A program made the position numbers and the translations under genes. The notes under the pieces were generated by a model. It was not told the DNA's origin. It saw only the letters and a list, made by a program, of their open reading frames with translations, and did no database searches. Shown here in pieces: positions 1 through 9,507 of a stretch of DNA of 64,000 nt (its first letter is position 1; each line of letters opens with the position of its first letter). This stretch comes from an uncultured Alphaproteobacteria bacterium. GTDB lineage: Bacteria; Pseudomonadota; Alphaproteobacteria; Micavibrionales; Micavibrionaceae. The stretch is from the NCBI GenBank assembly GCA_937923625.1, contig CALDTV010000023.1, positions 39,654 through 103,653 on the forward strand, in the 5' to 3' direction.

Positions 1-164
1 ATGACATAATAGAACGCCTCAACAATGATGAAGAGTTTTATCAAAGACAGAAAATCATCGCGAAAGTTGCACGCCTCGTTCAAAAAATAGGGTTGTTAAA
101 GCTACTAAATTTAAAAATTGTGCAAAATATAGCCCCATACATGAAAATAGAAGTAAGACGTTAA
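1..164 (+). CDS. C-terminal end of an unidentified protein (truncated by window edge)
   Basis: A plus-strand frame is open from the window edge to TAA at 162-164, giving about 53 residues rich in Lys, Leu and Ile and ending IEVRR. The composition (helical, basic) looks like a genuine C-terminus, but there is no recognisable motif and I cannot assign a family. Its stop overlaps the stop of the convergent rmlA by a few bases (TTAA shared at 161-164), a tight tail-to-tail arrangement. Because the locus that follows makes surface polysaccharide, it may belong to the same cluster; that is inference only. Confidence 0.5.
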   Translation, partial: DIIERLNNDEEFYQRQKIIAKVARLVQKIGLLKLLNLKIVQNIAPYMKIEVRR

Positions 165-949
165 GACTTTGCTTTTTGCATCGCAGCGATCTCATCAAGA
201 TCTGCAATTTTTAATCCTTGGCGTTTTTCAATCGTTGCAATGAACTGCGATGCTTCTAATAAAGCGTCCGGTTGCCCGACATCCATCCACGCCGCGCCGC
301 GCCCTAATGGCTGAACGTAAAGCTCACCCAACTCCATGTAAGCCTTATTAACATCCGTAATTTCAATTTCACCACGAGGCGAAGGTTTTAGATTTTTTGC
401 AATTTCAATTACGCGGTTATCATAGAAATACAAACCAATCACAGCATGATTAGATTTCGGTTTTTCTGGCTTTTCTTCCAGTGATATTGCTTTCATATTT
501 TCATCTAACTCAACAACACCGAAACGCTCAGGATCAGAAACATGATAGGCAAAAACGGTTGCGCCCTTTTTACGCTCCATCGCATCGGATAACATCGTCT
601 GGAACGCGTCTTTGTAAAAAATATTATCGCCTAAAATAAGCGCAACATTTTCATCACCAATAAATTCTTCACCTAAAATAAAAGCATCAGCCAACCCGCG
701 GGGTTCGTCTTGCACTTTATATTCCAGCGATATGCCCCATTGTGATCCATCCCCCATAAAGCTTTTAAATTTATCAATATCTTCAGGCGTCGTAATAAGC
801 AAAATTTCTTTAATCCCCGCCAACATAAAAACAGATAACGGATAGTAAATCATTGGCTTGTTATAAACAGGCAACAAATGTTTGTTTGTTACCTTTGTCA
901 TGGGATAAAGACGCGTGCCTTTACCGCCTGCTAAAATAATGCCCTTCAT
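161..949 (-). CDS. rmlA: Glucose-1-phosphate thymidylyltransferase RmlA (short form)
   Basis: Predicted to make dTDP-glucose from dTTP and glucose-1-phosphate, the first step of dTDP-deoxysugar synthesis in the cytoplasm. The N-terminus has the nucleotidyltransferase signature [11 protein letters not shown] (residues 8-18), followed by KPMIYYPL and the metal-binding LGDNIFY segment near residue 107. The EEKP motif and the GEIEITDVN stretch are also present. At 262 residues it is about 30 shorter than the usual 290-300 residue enzyme; it stops just after the point where standard RmlA continues past EEIA. It sits 4 bp downstream of rmlB on the same strand, so the two are very probably co-transcribed. 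No rmlC or rmlD is seen, which fits an amino-sugar pathway rather than rhamnose. Family assignment is firm; loss of the C-terminal tail is directly visible. Confidence 0.93.
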   Translation of the reverse strand: MKGIILAGGKGTRLYPMTKVTNKHLLPVYNKPMIYYPLSVFMLAGIKEILLITTPEDIDKFKSFMGDGSQWGISLEYKVQDEPRGLADAFILGEEFIGDENVALILGDNIFYKDAFQTMLSDAMERKKGATVFAYHVSDPERFGVVELDENMKAISLEEKPEKPKSNHAVIGLYFYDNRVIEIAKNLKPSPRGEIEITDVNKAYMELGELYVQPLGRGAAWMDVGQPDALLEASQFIATIEKRQGLKIADLDEIAAMQKAKS

Positions 950-953
950 TTTA

Positions 954-1955
954 TTACTCGCTCTCTTTTTTGTTCATATACCATTTAATTGTCTCTAAAA
1001 GACCTTGTTCCAGATCATATTTTGGCCGCCACCCCAGCGTGCGTTCAATCTTGGCATTATCAATAGCATAACGCATGTCATGCCCCAAACGATCCTGCAC
1101 ATAAGTGATTTGCTGTTTGTAAGATTGTCCGTCGTCACGCGGGCGTAACGCATCCAGCCTGTCGCAGATTTGATTGACCAAATCAATGTTACGCACCTCG
1201 TTTTCGCCACCTAAATTATAAACTTCGCCTACTTCGCCTTTTTCCAACACATCAATCAGCCCATCGACATGATCTGTCACATAAATCCAATCACGAATAT
1301 TCTTTCCTGTGCCATAAATTGGCAAATTCTTGCCTGATAACGCGTGAGAAATCATCAGGGGGATAAGTTTTTCTTCATTTTGCCACGGCCCATAGTTATT
1401 GGAACAATGAGTCATGAGAGTCGGCAAGCCATGAGTATGATAATATGCCCGCACCATATGATCGCTGGAAGCTTTGCTAGCGGAATAAGGGGAATTGGGC
1501 GCGTAAGCCGTCTCCTCTGTAAAGGCAGGGTCATCATCCTTAAGCGAGCCATAAACTTCATCGGTAGAAACATGTAAAAATCGGAATCCATCAAATTTAT
1601 CGTGTGCCCCCCAATAAGTCAGGGCGGCATCAAGCATATTACACGTGCCATTAATATTAGTTTTGATAAAGTCCGAGGCATCATCAATAGAACGATCAAC
1701 GTGTGATTCAGCCGCTAAATGCATCACGGCATCTGGTTTGAAATCGTCAAATGCTTGACGCACCGCTGATGCATCACATATGTCCGCTTTAACAAAGCTA
1801 TAACGATCATTATCTTCAATACCCGACAATGCCTCCAAATTGGCGGCATAAGTCAATTTATCAAGGTTCAACACCGCATGTTCTGTATCGCTCATCAGCT
1901 TTCTGATAAGATCAGAGCCAATAAAACCCGCGCCGCCAGTCACCAAAATTCGCAT
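954..1955 (-). CDS. rmlB: dTDP-glucose 4,6-dehydratase RmlB
   Basis: An extended short-chain dehydrogenase that converts dTDP-glucose to dTDP-4-keto-6-deoxyglucose using bound NAD. The Rossmann motif GGAGFIGS is at residues 7-14, the [12 protein letters not shown] segment near 79-90 is typical of RmlB, and the catalytic tyrosine-lysine pair lies in YSASKASSD near residue 157. The length (333) is normal. It is the promoter-proximal gene of a two-gene minus-strand unit with rmlA. A roughly 100-bp divergent region separates it from the WbqC gene. Its product is the direct substrate of the WecE-like aminotransferase encoded at 6399-7529, which ties the two halves of the locus together. Confidence 0.95.
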   Translation of the reverse strand: MRILVTGGAGFIGSDLIRKLMSDTEHAVLNLDKLTYAANLEALSGIEDNDRYSFVKADICDASAVRQAFDDFKPDAVMHLAAESHVDRSIDDASDFIKTNINGTCNMLDAALTYWGAHDKFDGFRFLHVSTDEVYGSLKDDDPAFTEETAYAPNSPYSASKASSDHMVRAYYHTHGLPTLMTHCSNNYGPWQNEEKLIPLMISHALSGKNLPIYGTGKNIRDWIYVTDHVDGLIDVLEKGEVGEVYNLGGENEVRNIDLVNQICDRLDALRPRDDGQSYKQQITYVQDRLGHDMRYAIDNAKIERTLGWRPKYDLEQGLLETIKWYMNKKESE

Positions 1956-2056
1956 TCTTATGTTTTCCTTTATATCAAACGCCTTTATAGTAAATTGAAC
2001 GCGGTATGCTGTAAAGAAATCGCTCTTCTATCATCATTAAAGTGTTATTTTCATCC

Positions 2057-2773
2057 ATGAAAACAGTAGCTGTCACACAATCAAATTACATCCCGTGGAA
2101 GGGGTATTTTGATATAATACGCGCCTGCGATCATGTGATCTTTTTGGATGATGTCCAATATACGCGCCGTGATTGGCGTAACCGTAACAAGATTAAAACG
2201 CCGCAAGGCGCCAAATGGCTCACCATTCCCGTGGATGTGAAGAACAAATACGCCGATTTACGGATTTGCGATGTACAAATATCCGAACCCGACTGGGCGG
2301 AAAAACATTGGAATCTTATTAAGCAAAATTACCAAAAATCAGCTTTTTTTGACGAAATAAGCGCGCTTATACGGCCATTATACGAAAAAATAGACAAAGA
2401 AACGCATCTGTCGGCTATTAACAGGTTATTTATTGTAGAAATTTGCCAATATTTACAAATAAAGACGCAATTTTCTAACTCGACCGATCATTTTTCTCTA
2501 AAAGAGCTCGATAATTTCTATTCAACCGATAGACTTTTGCAATTATGCCGCGCCGTTGACGCCACGCATTATATTTCTGGCCCTGCTGCCAAGGATTATA
2601 TGGATGTCACGGCCTTTACGGATCAAAACATCACTGTTCAATGGGCAGATTATAGTCAATACCCCGTTTATGAGCAACCTTACGGAGATTTCACTCATGC
2701 TGTCTCCATTATTGATTTATTGATGACACAGGGCGATAAAACGCTGGATTATATGATTGATTTCAGGGGATAA
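2057..2773 (+). CDS. WbqC-like family protein
   Basis: The protein begins MKTVAVTQSNYIPWKGYFD, a hallmark of the WbqC family found in O-antigen and other polysaccharide loci. The family's biochemical role is not settled, although members are commonly beside nucleotide-sugar aminotransferases. About 238 residues, with the conserved FLDDVQYTRRDWRNRN block near residue 30 and SGPAAKDYMD near the C-terminal third. An in-frame GTG at 2042 would add five residues, but the ATG at 2057 matches the family N-terminus and is chosen. It heads a plus-strand run (WbqC, methyltransferase, NeuD-like, propeller protein) with 8-18 bp gaps, likely one operon. Assignment to the family is good; function in modifying the dTDP-amino sugar is inference. 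Confidence 0.8.
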   Translation: MKTVAVTQSNYIPWKGYFDIIRACDHVIFLDDVQYTRRDWRNRNKIKTPQGAKWLTIPVDVKNKYADLRICDVQISEPDWAEKHWNLIKQNYQKSAFFDEISALIRPLYEKIDKETHLSAINRLFIVEICQYLQIKTQFSNSTDHFSLKELDNFYSTDRLLQLCRAVDATHYISGPAAKDYMDVTAFTDQNITVQWADYSQYPVYEQPYGDFTHAVSIIDLLMTQGDKTLDYMIDFRG

Positions 2774-2781
2774 TCACCACC

Positions 2782-3402
2782 ATGTCAGACATTCACCAAA
2801 AAATAGATCAATATTATACTGATAAGATTAAAGAGCATGGCGCCGTCCCCCAAGGCGTCGACTGGAATGGCATCGAAAGCCAGACGCTTCGGTTCGATCA
2901 ACAAGCGCTGCTTTTTCAAAACGAAACAGCCTCTTTTTCGGTGAATGATTATGGCTGTGGCTATGGATCGTTCGCACAATATCTCAGCACCCATTATAAA
3001 AATTTTGACTATCATGGCTTCGATCTATCGCAAGAAATGATTGATAACGCTTTAACGCAATGCGCAGATATTAAAAACGCCAACTTTCAACGCGCTGACA
3101 AACCCAACAAGATTAGAGATTATTCAGTCTCCAGCGGTATATTCAATGTACAAATGGAAATTGAAGATGGCGCGTGGAAAGAATATATTAAAACCACCTT
3201 AGAAAATATGTCGCAGCACAGCGAAAAAGGTTTTTGCTTTAACATTCTGACCTCTTATTCAGATAAAGAATATATGCGCGATTATTTACATTATGCTGAT
3301 CCCTGTTTTTGGTTTGATTATTGTAAGAAAAACTTTTCACGCAATGTAACTTTGCTGCATGATTATGAACTTTATGAATTTACAATTTTAGTCAGAAAAT
3401 AA
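2782..3402 (+). CDS. SAM-dependent class I methyltransferase
   Basis: A 206-residue protein with the glycine-rich SAM-binding motif I, NDYGCGYGSF, near residue 54, and a motif HGFDLSQEMID about 25 residues later, as in class I methyltransferases. It lacks additional domains. It lies 8 bp after the WbqC-like gene and 11 bp before the NeuD-like gene, so a shared transcript and a role in decorating a surface sugar or sugar nucleotide are likely. The methyl acceptor cannot be told from sequence. Confidence 0.75.
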   Translation: MSDIHQKIDQYYTDKIKEHGAVPQGVDWNGIESQTLRFDQQALLFQNETASFSVNDYGCGYGSFAQYLSTHYKNFDYHGFDLSQEMIDNALTQCADIKNANFQRADKPNKIRDYSVSSGIFNVQMEIEDGAWKEYIKTTLENMSQHSEKGFCFNILTSYSDKEYMRDYLHYADPCFWFDYCKKNFSRNVTLLHDYELYEFTILVRK

Positions 3403-3413
3403 TTGAGAAAATA

Positions 3414-4073
3414 ATGACACAAAAATTAATTATCTTTGGCTCTGGCGAAATTGCAGAAGTTGCACATTATTATTTCACTCATCATTCTGATTATGAAGTT
3501 ACTGCGTTTTGTCTTGATCAAGATTACATCACAGAAGACACATTTTTAGGAAAGCCTGTCTTGCCTTTTGAAACTGTTCAAGACCACCATAAGACAGATG
3601 AGCATCATTTTTTCATTTCCATGGGCTATAAAAATCTTAATCAATTACGTGCGGATAAATATCAGGCGGCAAAAAACAAAGGTTATGAAATAGCTTCTTA
3701 CATAAGCGCCAACGCCAACGTAATGACCGATGATATAGGAGAAAATGTTTTCCTGCTGGAGGACAGCACCATTCAGCCTTTCACGAAAATTGGTAATAAC
3801 GTCACGCTTTGGAGCGGCAATCATGTTGGTCATCACAGCATCATTCAAGATCATTGTTTTATTACCTCGCACACCGTTATTTCTGGTGGCGTCACGGTTG
3901 GAGAGAATAGCTTTGTCGGCGTTAATGCCACGTTGCGCGATCACATTAATATTGGTAAACGCAACATCATTGGCGCTGGTGCGATTATTTTATCAAGCAC
4001 TGAAGATGATAGTGTTTATCCCTCAAAAGAGACCGAAAAATCTCGCGTTCCTAGTTCAAAAATAAGATTATAA
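3414..4073 (+). CDS. NeuD/PglD-like sugar O- or N-acyltransferase (left-handed beta-helix)
   Basis: A 219-residue protein with two parts. The N-terminal third begins with a nucleotide-binding-like LIIFGSGEIAEVAHYY segment, as in PglD and NeuD. The C-terminal half carries hexapeptide repeats (NNVTLWSGNHVGHHS, DHCFITSHTVISGG, VGENSFVGVNATL) forming a left-handed beta-helix, where His in GHHS is the likely catalytic base. Such enzymes acetylate amino sugars or sialic acids with acyl-CoA. In this locus a UDP- or dTDP-4-amino sugar, such as dTDP-Fuc4N made by the aminotransferase at 6399-7529, is a plausible substrate. The acyl donor and position are not determined by the sequence. Confidence 0.75.
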   Translation: MTQKLIIFGSGEIAEVAHYYFTHHSDYEVTAFCLDQDYITEDTFLGKPVLPFETVQDHHKTDEHHFFISMGYKNLNQLRADKYQAAKNKGYEIASYISANANVMTDDIGENVFLLEDSTIQPFTKIGNNVTLWSGNHVGHHSIIQDHCFITSHTVISGGVTVGENSFVGVNATLRDHINIGKRNIIGAGAIILSSTEDDSVYPSKETEKSRVPSSKIRL

Positions 4074-4090
4074 AACTGAAAGATTCTAAA

Positions 4091-4993
4091 ATGAAATGGG
4101 AAAAACAAGGGCAAATTTTTCAAGTTGAATCACAGCATCCAAAATTAAAAACACACGCCGCCAACCCCCTCGCCGTTTCATTAAAGGACGACATTTACCG
4201 CGTGTATTATAGCGGTAGAGACGACGGGAATAAATCATCCGTTGGTTACATCGATATAGATATTGTTAAACAAGCAGTCGTCAATTACCCCGATCACGTT
4301 GCCTTTGAATATGGCGCGGCGGATAGTTTTTATTCCCACGGCGTCAGCATTGGTAACATGTACCGCCAAGGCGATAAAAATTATATTCTATTCATGGCAT
4401 GGCAAATTCCTGAGGGCGGTCATTGGCGCGGCGACGTAGGCCAGTTAGAGGTTAGTAAAGATTTAGGCACATTATCATTAAGTGCAAATAATCCCTTCAT
4501 GACATCTGACAATGACGATCCCGTGAGCCTCTCTTACCCTTGGGTCATGCATCATGAAGGTATCTACAAAATGTGGTATGGCTCGACTGTTGAATGGGAT
4601 GCGGGCAATGGCGAAATGCTCCACGTTATAAAATATGCAACCTCAGAAGATGGTGAGAACTGGCAAAAATATGGGCAAGCCGTCCCTTCTACCCTTGGTG
4701 AAGCGCAAGCCTTTTCACGCCCGACAGTTTTATATAAACAAAGTAAATATCATATGTGGTATTCATACCGCAGCGGCACAGGGCAAACATACCGCATAGG
4801 ATATTCTACCAGTAACGACGGTCTTCAATGGCAAAATAACCTGCTGAATGCGGGTATTGATGTTTCAATGACTGGCTGGGACAGTGAAATGATATGCTAT
4901 CCTTATGTGTTTGAGCATAGAGGCCAAACTTACATGCTTTATAACGGCAACGGATATGGACGCGAAGGTTTTGGGCTTGCGATATTAAGTTAA
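4091..4993 (+). CDS. Five-bladed beta-propeller glycosidase-like protein
   Basis: A 300-residue soluble protein made of repeated blades with motifs such as YRVYYSGRDDG, YKMWYGSTVEWD, YHMWYSYRSGTG and YMLYNGNGYG. This pattern (Y-x-MWY-S/G) is typical of the five-bladed propeller of GH43/GH130-like proteins, which occur in bacterial polysaccharide loci. No signal peptide is seen, so it is predicted cytoplasmic. It is last in the plus-strand run starting with WbqC and ends 2 bp before the convergent GT2 gene. Whether it is a hydrolase, phosphorylase or non-catalytic sugar binder is unknown; no acid/base residue could be assigned with confidence. Confidence 0.65.
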   Translation: MKWEKQGQIFQVESQHPKLKTHAANPLAVSLKDDIYRVYYSGRDDGNKSSVGYIDIDIVKQAVVNYPDHVAFEYGAADSFYSHGVSIGNMYRQGDKNYILFMAWQIPEGGHWRGDVGQLEVSKDLGTLSLSANNPFMTSDNDDPVSLSYPWVMHHEGIYKMWYGSTVEWDAGNGEMLHVIKYATSEDGENWQKYGQAVPSTLGEAQAFSRPTVLYKQSKYHMWYSYRSGTGQTYRIGYSTSNDGLQWQNNLLNAGIDVSMTGWDSEMICYPYVFEHRGQTYMLYNGNGYGREGFGLAILS

Positions 4994-4995
4994 CA

Positions 4996-5928
4996 TCATT
5001 TCCAAATTTTTCGAATAACAGAAAAAGGGTGCCCACGTGTTTCAAGAAATATTTTTGAAATATAAATTGCCGTGACGCCCAAAAATGAAATCATTGCCCC
5101 GCCGATAAACCAAATGGAAACCATTATACTCGCCCAGCCATCGACACTTGTGCCTAAAAATATTTTATTAAACACAATTGAAAGACCGAAAATAAAAGCC
5201 AGAAACGCAATCAACATGCCAAAGTAAAAAATAAAATAAAGCGGCGCAGTGCTGTAAGATAAAATTGCTTGTACCAATAAATTATATCTTTTGAAAAAAC
5301 TGTAACTGGTTTTAGAGCTGCTTTTTTTAGCAACTTCAATTTCTTTTTGGTTAAATCCTGCAAGGCTACAAACAGGCGCAAAGATAAAATTATTTCCTTT
5401 AAATTTTTCTAACTCACGCACATAATTTTGCTTCATTAATCGCACGGTGAGAAAATTTTTAGGAATTTTCGCATTATCCGCCATGAGGTTAAAAACTTTA
5501 TAGAATAAATCACCACTCCAGCGTTCTAACCATCCCCCCTTACGGGTTTTTTGAACACCAAAAACCACATCGATATCTTGGTTTTCTGCCTTACGCATCT
5601 CTAACCAAAATTCTTCCAGCAATTCTGGCGGCTCTTCCAAATCCATATCAATCAAAAAAATATGCTCTCCTATGGCGTGTGATAGCCCTGTCATAATCGC
5701 CTTGTGATGACCAAAATTGCGCGAAAGCTCAATTACTTTAACGCGCTTATCTTGTTCATGAAGGTTTACTGCCTCACGCAGACTATCGTCTGGTGAACCA
5801 TCATTCACCAAAATAAATTCGTAATCTTGAATATCCAGCGTATTTAAAACTTTCTTTGTACGCTCGTAAAACTCTTTCACATAAGGCGCGGAGCGATACA
5901 TGGTCGAAACAATTGAAAGCTGTGTCAT
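4996..5928 (-). CDS. GT2 polyprenyl-phosphate glycosyltransferase (DPM1/GtrB-like)
   Basis: A 310-residue GT-A family 2 transferase. The N-terminal domain has STMYRSAPYVKEFYERT, then ILVNDGSPDDS near residue 40 and the nucleotide-metal motif LIDMDLEEPPEL near residue 92, a variant of the DADLQDPPE seen in GtrB/DPM1 enzymes. RNFGHHKAI before it is also typical. Two hydrophobic membrane spans follow (about 230-255 and 270-295), again as in GtrB. These enzymes load a sugar onto undecaprenyl phosphate at the cytoplasmic face. The divergent neighbour at 6025 encodes a small SMR-like membrane protein, and 7521-9362 encodes a GT-C-like protein, which together resemble a three-component Gtr-type modification pathway. 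Confidence 0.85.
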   Translation of the reverse strand: MTQLSIVSTMYRSAPYVKEFYERTKKVLNTLDIQDYEFILVNDGSPDDSLREAVNLHEQDKRVKVIELSRNFGHHKAIMTGLSHAIGEHIFLIDMDLEEPPELLEEFWLEMRKAENQDIDVVFGVQKTRKGGWLERWSGDLFYKVFNLMADNAKIPKNFLTVRLMKQNYVRELEKFKGNNFIFAPVCSLAGFNQKEIEVAKKSSSKTSYSFFKRYNLLVQAILSYSTAPLYFIFYFGMLIAFLAFIFGLSIVFNKIFLGTSVDGWASIMVSIWFIGGAMISFLGVTAIYISKIFLETRGHPFSVIRKIWK

Positions 5929-6024
5929 GGGATATAATTTCTTTTATTTTCAATATTTCTCTGTAGTCTACTATAGTCATTTCAATAAACAACGTTAAAA
6001 ACAATCACATAAGAAAAAAACCAA

Positions 6025-6399
6025 ATGGGCTATATTTATATTTTAGGGACGATCCTATTTACCGTATTTGGGCAGCTTATCGCAAAATGGCGCATGACAT
6101 ATCATGGCCCTCTTCTACCCGATGGTTTGCTTAACAAAATCAATTATTTCTTTTTTAAAATGATGTTTGATCCATACATCATCGCAACTTTTGCCTGTGC
6201 CTTTATCGCTTCATTCTTGTGGCTGATGACGGTCAATAAATTTGAGCTCAGTTTTGCTTACCCCTTTATGGCCTTGGCATTTGTTTTGGTTGTTGCCGCT
6301 GCCGTGCCTCTATTTAATGAAACACTGAATATTTATAAAATCTCTGGCACATTACTGGTTGTCGTCGGGCTGATTGTCCTGAGCAAAGGTCACGCTTAA
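6025..6399 (+). CDS. Small four-helix SMR/EamA-like membrane protein (ArnE/F-type)
   Basis: A 124-residue protein with four predicted membrane helices: residues 3-20, about 45-65, 73-93 and 100-120. It contains FGQLIAKW near residue 14 and SFAYPFMALAFVLV near residue 75, typical of half-size SMR/EamA transporters such as ArnE, ArnF and some undecaprenyl-phosphate-sugar flippase candidates. It overlaps the aminotransferase start by one base (TAATG), indicating translational coupling. With the adjacent GtrB-like GT2 and a GT-C protein, a role in flipping a lipid-linked deoxyamino sugar is a reasonable inference. A drug-efflux role is less likely in this context. Confidence 0.7.
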   Translation: MGYIYILGTILFTVFGQLIAKWRMTYHGPLLPDGLLNKINYFFFKMMFDPYIIATFACAFIASFLWLMTVNKFELSFAYPFMALAFVLVVAAAVPLFNETLNIYKISGTLLVVVGLIVLSKGHA

Positions 6400-7529
6400 T
6401 GAAAGTACCGTTTAACATACCTGCGATTTTAGGCACAGAAATTGACGTGATAAAAGATGTCCTTGAGTCACAAAAACTCTCTGGTAATGGTGTCTTTAGC
6501 AAAAAATGTGATGATTGGTTTAAAGAAAATTTAGGCTGTCATGGCGCAATCCCCGTTCCTTCAGGAACTGCTGCGCTTGAAATGGGATTAATGCTGGCAA
6601 ATATTAGCCATGGTGATGAAGTCATTTTACCATCCCACACATTCACCTCCACTGCCACTGCCATAGTCCTGCATGGTGGCGTGCCAGTGTTTGTGGATGC
6701 TGAACCAGAGACATTAAATATAAATACCGCGCTGATTGAGCAAGCGATTACACCCAAAACAAAAGCCATTATACCCGTTCATTATGCGGGGGTTTCATGT
6801 GATATGCATCACATCATGAAGATTGCAAAACAGTATAATTTGACCATATTAGAAGATGCCGCACAATGCATAAGCGCACGCGACCAAAACGGCATGGTTG
6901 GCTCACAAGGTCATATGAGTATTTTCAGCTTTCATGAAACCAAAAATATTACCTGCGGTGAAGGCGGCATGTTATGCATTAACGATCCATCATTATGGGA
7001 GCGTGCTGAAATTATAAGGGACAAAGGCACCAACCGCCAAAAATTTTTTCGTGGTCAAGTTGACAAATATTCATGGCAGGATAAAGGAAGCTCTTATTTG
7101 ATGAGCGAGCTGCAAGCGGGTTATCTTTACGCACAATTACAAGCCTGTGAGAAAATCATTCAAGACCGATTAGAAACGTGGAATTTTTACCACCGCGCCC
7201 TTGAAGATATGCAAAACCAAGGAAAGCTGCGCCGCCCCATTATCCCAGAAGGCGCAGCACACAACGCCCATGTATATTACATTCTTTTGCCCTCGGATGA
7301 GGAACGCAAGCACGTTCAAAAATCATTAAATGATCAAGGCGTGAACGCCGTAACTCATTACGTTCCGCTTCATTCATCAGACGCAGGTAAAAAATATGGA
7401 TATGTTGCAGGAGAGATGTCAGAAACAGATGATTTCACTTCACGCCTTCTGAGGCTTCCGCTTTTTTATGGTCTTGCTCAAGAACAACGTGACCATGTGA
7501 TAAAAACACTCCTTAAAGCTTTAGCGTAA
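6399..7529 (+). CDS. wecE: dTDP-4-amino-4,6-dideoxygalactose transaminase (WecE/RffA-like)
   Basis: A DegT/DnrJ/EryC1 family PLP enzyme of 376 residues, the same length as E. coli WecE. It aligns by eye with WecE along its whole length: MKVPFNIPAILGTEID, VPSGTAALEM, GDEVILPSHTFTSTA, IIPVHYAGVSCDM, and the catalytic-lysine motif SFHETKNITCGEGG near residue 180. The stretch RDKGTNRQKFFRGQVDKYSW is strikingly WecE-like. Predicted reaction: dTDP-4-keto-6-deoxyglucose plus glutamate gives dTDP-4-amino-4,6-dideoxygalactose (dTDP-Fuc4N). The substrate would come from RmlA-RmlB at 161-1955. Its 3' end overlaps the convergent membrane-protein gene by 9 bp. Sugar stereochemistry (Fuc4N against Qui4N) is inferred from WecE similarity. 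Confidence 0.88.
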   Translation: MKVPFNIPAILGTEIDVIKDVLESQKLSGNGVFSKKCDDWFKENLGCHGAIPVPSGTAALEMGLMLANISHGDEVILPSHTFTSTATAIVLHGGVPVFVDAEPETLNINTALIEQAITPKTKAIIPVHYAGVSCDMHHIMKIAKQYNLTILEDAAQCISARDQNGMVGSQGHMSIFSFHETKNITCGEGGMLCINDPSLWERAEIIRDKGTNRQKFFRGQVDKYSWQDKGSSYLMSELQAGYLYAQLQACEKIIQDRLETWNFYHRALEDMQNQGKLRRPIIPEGAAHNAHVYYILLPSDEERKHVQKSLNDQGVNAVTHYVPLHSSDAGKKYGYVAGEMSETDDFTSRLLRLPLFYGLAQEQRDHVIKTLLKALA

Positions 7530-9362
7530 TATATAAGGACCACTGAGCTTTATATCGACTTGGCGATGACTGCGGTAATGCCAAAATTGTCCTATATCAT
7601 AATGAGTGTAATTATCGCTTTTTTTGACGCGATCAAAAAAGCAGTTTAAATCTTTAGTGTCTAAACTTGCATTGGATAAAATATAAATTTCATCGGCATC
7701 TTGCATATTTTCAAAATCAACATGCAAACAGGTACGCGCGACACTATTTTTATAACCAGAAATAAGCCACGCTTCAGAAAAAGATTTTGCCCCCACGGCA
7801 GAAAGCAAACCAGGCATGTCTTGATAGGCAAAAATTTGATCTTTTTTAAAATCAAAATTTTCTTTTTCTAAAGCCAGCCAGAGATTATCTATAACGGTTG
7901 CATAAGATTTCTCAATTTTTATATGTTTTAAATAAGGACTATATTGCGAATAAGTCGTTTGCTGTGACAATGGTGCATTTCGGTAACTATAAAATATCTG
8001 GTTGCGCGCGACACCATATCCAACCAATATTGTCATTCCAATTAAAAGGGAAATCGTTATACCCTTTTTTTCTTGAAATTTATGACTATCAAAAAAGTAG
8101 AAAATAAAAAATATTGCAGCAAAACTGCCTAATGACAAAGACAATGTACTCATAAAATTTGTGTTCGTTCCGACAGGGTGACCAAAGACAACAGCAACAG
8201 TAATAATGCAAAAAATAATGTCTTTTATTATCGTTTGATATTCGGTTTTACGCCAAAAAGACACTGCGTAAAAAATACTAACCGACACAAAAACCGCCAT
8301 TAAAATTCTTAAGATATTTTGCCCTTGGAAATATCTTGGCTTTTCTGGCACATAACTATCGATGGCCAAGAAAGCAAAAACGACAACGGCTAAAATTGCG
8401 AAAGCGGACCAGAGGGGATTTGATTGTAAGATTTGAATTTTTGTTTTTTGCGCTGCAAGCGGCGCAACACATAAAGCGCCGAATAAGATGGCGAAAACAG
8501 GCAAGAAATCCTTTATAAACCAGCCATTAAAATGATTTAAATACCGCCCTAATAAGGTTGATAAATAGCCATCGCCAGAAACATTATCCAACATATTGTT
8601 TGATTCTGAAAATGTTAGTAATTCGGCAAAATTCTTCCAAAACTCAGTGGCACAAAAGTAAATAATTACTGCTCCTAAAGATAACAAAATTAGGTAAATA
8701 AAAATATCTTGATATTTTCGAACCTTAAACATCAAAGATATAGCCACAAAGAAAAATGGAAAACATAGCGCCAAACAAAAGCCGAAAGGAAATTTTGACA
8801 AAAATGCGACTACTGTAAAAACAACTAAGCCGATTAAATAAAAATAGCGGGATGATTGATTGCCCCTAATGTAATGGGTGTAGAACAACAAAGACGCACT
8901 CCACCCCATCCCCGCCATGATTGATAAGGCGTTATAATGGCCTGAAGGCATAAAAACAAAATACCCCATCGCGGCAATAGCAATGAAGCTGAATAAAATA
9001 GTAAATTGCCCGCTATTTATATTTTCCTTGTTAAAAAGAAATAGCCGTATCGAAGCCGTTAGATAAAAACTTAAGATAATGAATAAAAATAAATCTAACA
9101 ATCGATAGCCAATCAACTGATGACCAAATAAAAATCCAATTGGATGGGTAAAAAAATGCAAGCCTAATAGGCCGTATACTTCGGATGGCCCATGGATGTG
9201 ATGATGAAAAACATACCCCTCATCGGTAATATCGAAATTAGTAAAAAATCCAAATGCCGTAATGCACGCCACAAATGCAGAACAACATAATGCAATGAGA
9301 GGCAGAGCATCACAGTGATTACGCTTATTTTTAGCAGTCTTATGAGAAATAGTAGATTTCAT
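7521..9362 (-). CDS. Large polytopic membrane protein, probable GT-C glycosyltransferase
   Basis: A 613-residue protein with about a dozen hydrophobic spans and a short soluble C-terminal domain. The first luminal loop contains FDITDEGYVFHHHIHG near residue 45, an acidic motif in the place where GT-C enzymes (ArnT, PMT, GtrC-like) carry their catalytic Asp or Glu. The C-terminal region (about 480-613) is soluble and not recognised. In the cluster it probably uses a polyprenyl-phosphate sugar made by the GT2 at 4996-5928. It is transcribed alone on the minus strand with no close partner. Function is inferred from topology and context, not from a strong family match. Confidence 0.6.
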   Translation of the reverse strand: MKSTISHKTAKNKRNHCDALPLIALCCSAFVACITAFGFFTNFDITDEGYVFHHHIHGPSEVYGLLGLHFFTHPIGFLFGHQLIGYRLLDLFLFIILSFYLTASIRLFLFNKENINSGQFTILFSFIAIAAMGYFVFMPSGHYNALSIMAGMGWSASLLFYTHYIRGNQSSRYFYLIGLVVFTVVAFLSKFPFGFCLALCFPFFFVAISLMFKVRKYQDIFIYLILLSLGAVIIYFCATEFWKNFAELLTFSESNNMLDNVSGDGYLSTLLGRYLNHFNGWFIKDFLPVFAILFGALCVAPLAAQKTKIQILQSNPLWSAFAILAVVVFAFLAIDSYVPEKPRYFQGQNILRILMAVFVSVSIFYAVSFWRKTEYQTIIKDIIFCIITVAVVFGHPVGTNTNFMSTLSLSLGSFAAIFFIFYFFDSHKFQEKKGITISLLIGMTILVGYGVARNQIFYSYRNAPLSQQTTYSQYSPYLKHIKIEKSYATVIDNLWLALEKENFDFKKDQIFAYQDMPGLLSAVGAKSFSEAWLISGYKNSVARTCLHVDFENMQDADEIYILSNASLDTKDLNCFFDRVKKSDNYTHYDIGQFWHYRSHRQVDIKLSGPYILR

Positions 9363-9507
9363 GGCAGTTTATGATTTACAGGTGGTAGGATTACCTCTCT
9401 AATTGATTTAACATGATAGAGCATATAATCAATAATCACTAAAACTATTCAACGGTCAGCTTCTTTAACGCAACTCTTTCACGTCCATCTAAACGGCAAT
9501 TATTTCA

